A stretch of DNA of 5,860 bases from NCBI GenBank assembly GCA_030452275.1, contig JAKDMR010000147.1, forward strand, positions 1-5,860. Reading direction: 5' to 3'. Below the pieces are notes generated by a model. That model made no database searches and was not told where the DNA came from. It saw nothing but the letters and a program-made list of their open reading frames with translations. Below are positions 5,174 to 5,860 of this stretch, in pieces. This DNA is from Candidatus Nitrosocosmicus sp. (lineage in GTDB: Archaea; Thermoproteota; Nitrososphaeria; Nitrososphaerales; Nitrososphaeraceae). Position numbers and translations under genes: made by a program. The first letter of the stretch is position 1, and each line of letters begins with the position of its first letter.

Positions 5174-5860
5174 ATGGCAAAAGGTTCCAGACGAGGGGGC
5201 AGGGTTCGTGATAAATGGAGAGATAAACAATGGATTATAGTGAATGCTCCGCCCGCATTTGACAAAGTCCCTCTAAATTATATCCCAATTTCCGATGTTA
5301 GTAATGCAAAAGGAAGGGTAATTGAGAATACATTATATGATGTGCTAAAGCAAGATCCAACCCAACACCAAACCAAGATTTTTGTTCAGATTGATAGGAT
5401 TAATTCTGGAATGGCTTCAACTATATTTAAAGGGCATGAATATGCAAAAGAGTTTCTGCGGAGTCTCATCCGACGAGGTAGTTCCATGATAAATTATGTT
5501 GATGAATACACAACATCAGATGGTTATGTTTTTAGGGTGTCTGCCACAGCATTTAGTCAGAGGAGAATAAATTCAGCCAAAAAACATGAAATCAGACTGT
5601 CTATGGCCAAATTACTGGCTGAAAAAATTCCTATACTCTCTCTTGATGAATTTGTCAAGGAGGTAACCATGGGAAAAATGAGTTCTGAAATGATGGATGT
5701 TGCAAAGAAAATTGCCATTATCCGTCATGTAGGTGTGAAAAAAACTAAGCTTCTCTCATCGCCTCTAGAGGTCAATTCGGATAAAACCGATTCGGATAGT
5801 TCTATTACAGAATCTAACTCTGAAGTTTCTACAGAATCTAACTCTGAAGTTTCTACAGAA
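5174..5860 (+). CDS. rps3ae: Ribosomal protein S3Ae (eS1), 3' end cut by the window
   Basis: The product is a small-subunit ribosomal protein shared by archaea and eukaryotes (eS1), located on the 30S platform near the mRNA exit. The frame is open from ATG 5174 to the window end (229 codons, no stop). It opens with the basic MAKGSRRGGRVRDKWRDKQW, then WIIVNAPPAFDKVPL (20-34), GRVIENTLYDVL (48-59), KIFVQIDRI (70-78), KGHEYAKEFLRSLIRRGSSMI (88-108), DGYVFRVSATAFSQRR (118-133) and the C-terminal core KIAIIRHVGVKKTKLL (179-194). All are in family order. After residue 194 the sequence changes to a Ser/Glu/Asp/Asn-rich acidic tail with an eight-residue tandem repeat, cut at the window edge. Such a tail is an addition to the folded core and is presumably disordered. 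The start is fixed by the family N-terminus and by the TATA spacing. It has its own promoter and is not seen in a ribosomal operon here. Confidence 0.93.
   Translation, partial: MAKGSRRGGRVRDKWRDKQWIIVNAPPAFDKVPLNYIPISDVSNAKGRVIENTLYDVLKQDPTQHQTKIFVQIDRINSGMASTIFKGHEYAKEFLRSLIRRGSSMINYVDEYTTSDGYVFRVSATAFSQRRINSAKKHEIRLSMAKLLAEKIPILSLDEFVKEVTMGKMSSEMMDVAKKIAIIRHVGVKKTKLLSSPLEVNSDKTDSDSSITESNSEVSTESNSEVSTE
5813..5860 (+). repeat. 24-bp tandem repeat in the S3Ae tail, two perfect copies reaching the window edge
   Basis: The 24-base unit at 5813-5836 is repeated identically at 5837-5860. It encodes Ser-Asn-Ser-Glu-Val-Ser-Thr-Glu at residues 214-221 and 222-229. The preceding codons (Ser-Ile-Thr-Glu, 5801-5812) look like a diverged half unit. 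The unit keeps the reading frame, and more copies may lie beyond the window. Confidence 0.93.

Overview
This AT-rich window most likely comes from an ammonia-oxidising archaeon (Thaumarchaeota/Nitrososphaeria). The low G+C would suit a Nitrosocosmicus-like lineage better than the GC-richer Nitrososphaera species, but that finer placement is inference. The archaeal assignment rests on three genes: an sn-glycerol-1-phosphate dehydrogenase (archaeal lipid stereochemistry), an archaeal/eukaryotic-type ribosomal protein S3Ae (eS1), and a short stand-alone TRAM-domain protein. TATA-like boxes about 26 bases upstream of several start codons, with almost no 5' leader, also fit archaeal transcription.

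Layout from left to right: (1) the 3' end of an unidentified plus-strand gene, ending in seven perfect 9-bp repeats that encode Asp-Asn-Lys; (2) a glycerol-1-phosphate dehydrogenase gene on the minus strand, convergent with it; (3) a minus-strand TRAM-domain RNA-binding protein with a TTG start and a clear hairpin/T-run terminator; (4) divergent from it, a plus-strand EgtB-like iron-dependent sulfoxide synthase (DinB-like plus FGE-sulfatase domains), the type of enzyme that makes ergothioneine; (5) convergent with that, a long minus-strand exported protein with seven streptogramin-lyase-like beta-propeller blades and a C-terminal Ig-like domain; (6) a 255-bp divergent intergenic region carrying an interrupted inverted repeat; (7) the plus-strand gene for ribosomal protein S3Ae, cut by the window end inside an acidic/serine-rich tail made of 24-bp tandem repeats.

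No two genes form an obvious operon. Each complete gene appears to have its own promoter, and neighbours are divergent, convergent or separated by a terminator. The genes therefore look functionally independent: membrane lipid backbone synthesis, RNA chaperoning, thiol-histidine redox metabolite synthesis, a cell-surface or secreted propeller, and translation. No mobile element, CRISPR array, tRNA or rRNA is visible. The most notable items are the EgtB-like enzyme without a visible methyltransferase partner, and the in-frame tandem repeats in the tails of the two genes at the window edges. I did not find a convincing new multi-gene system here.
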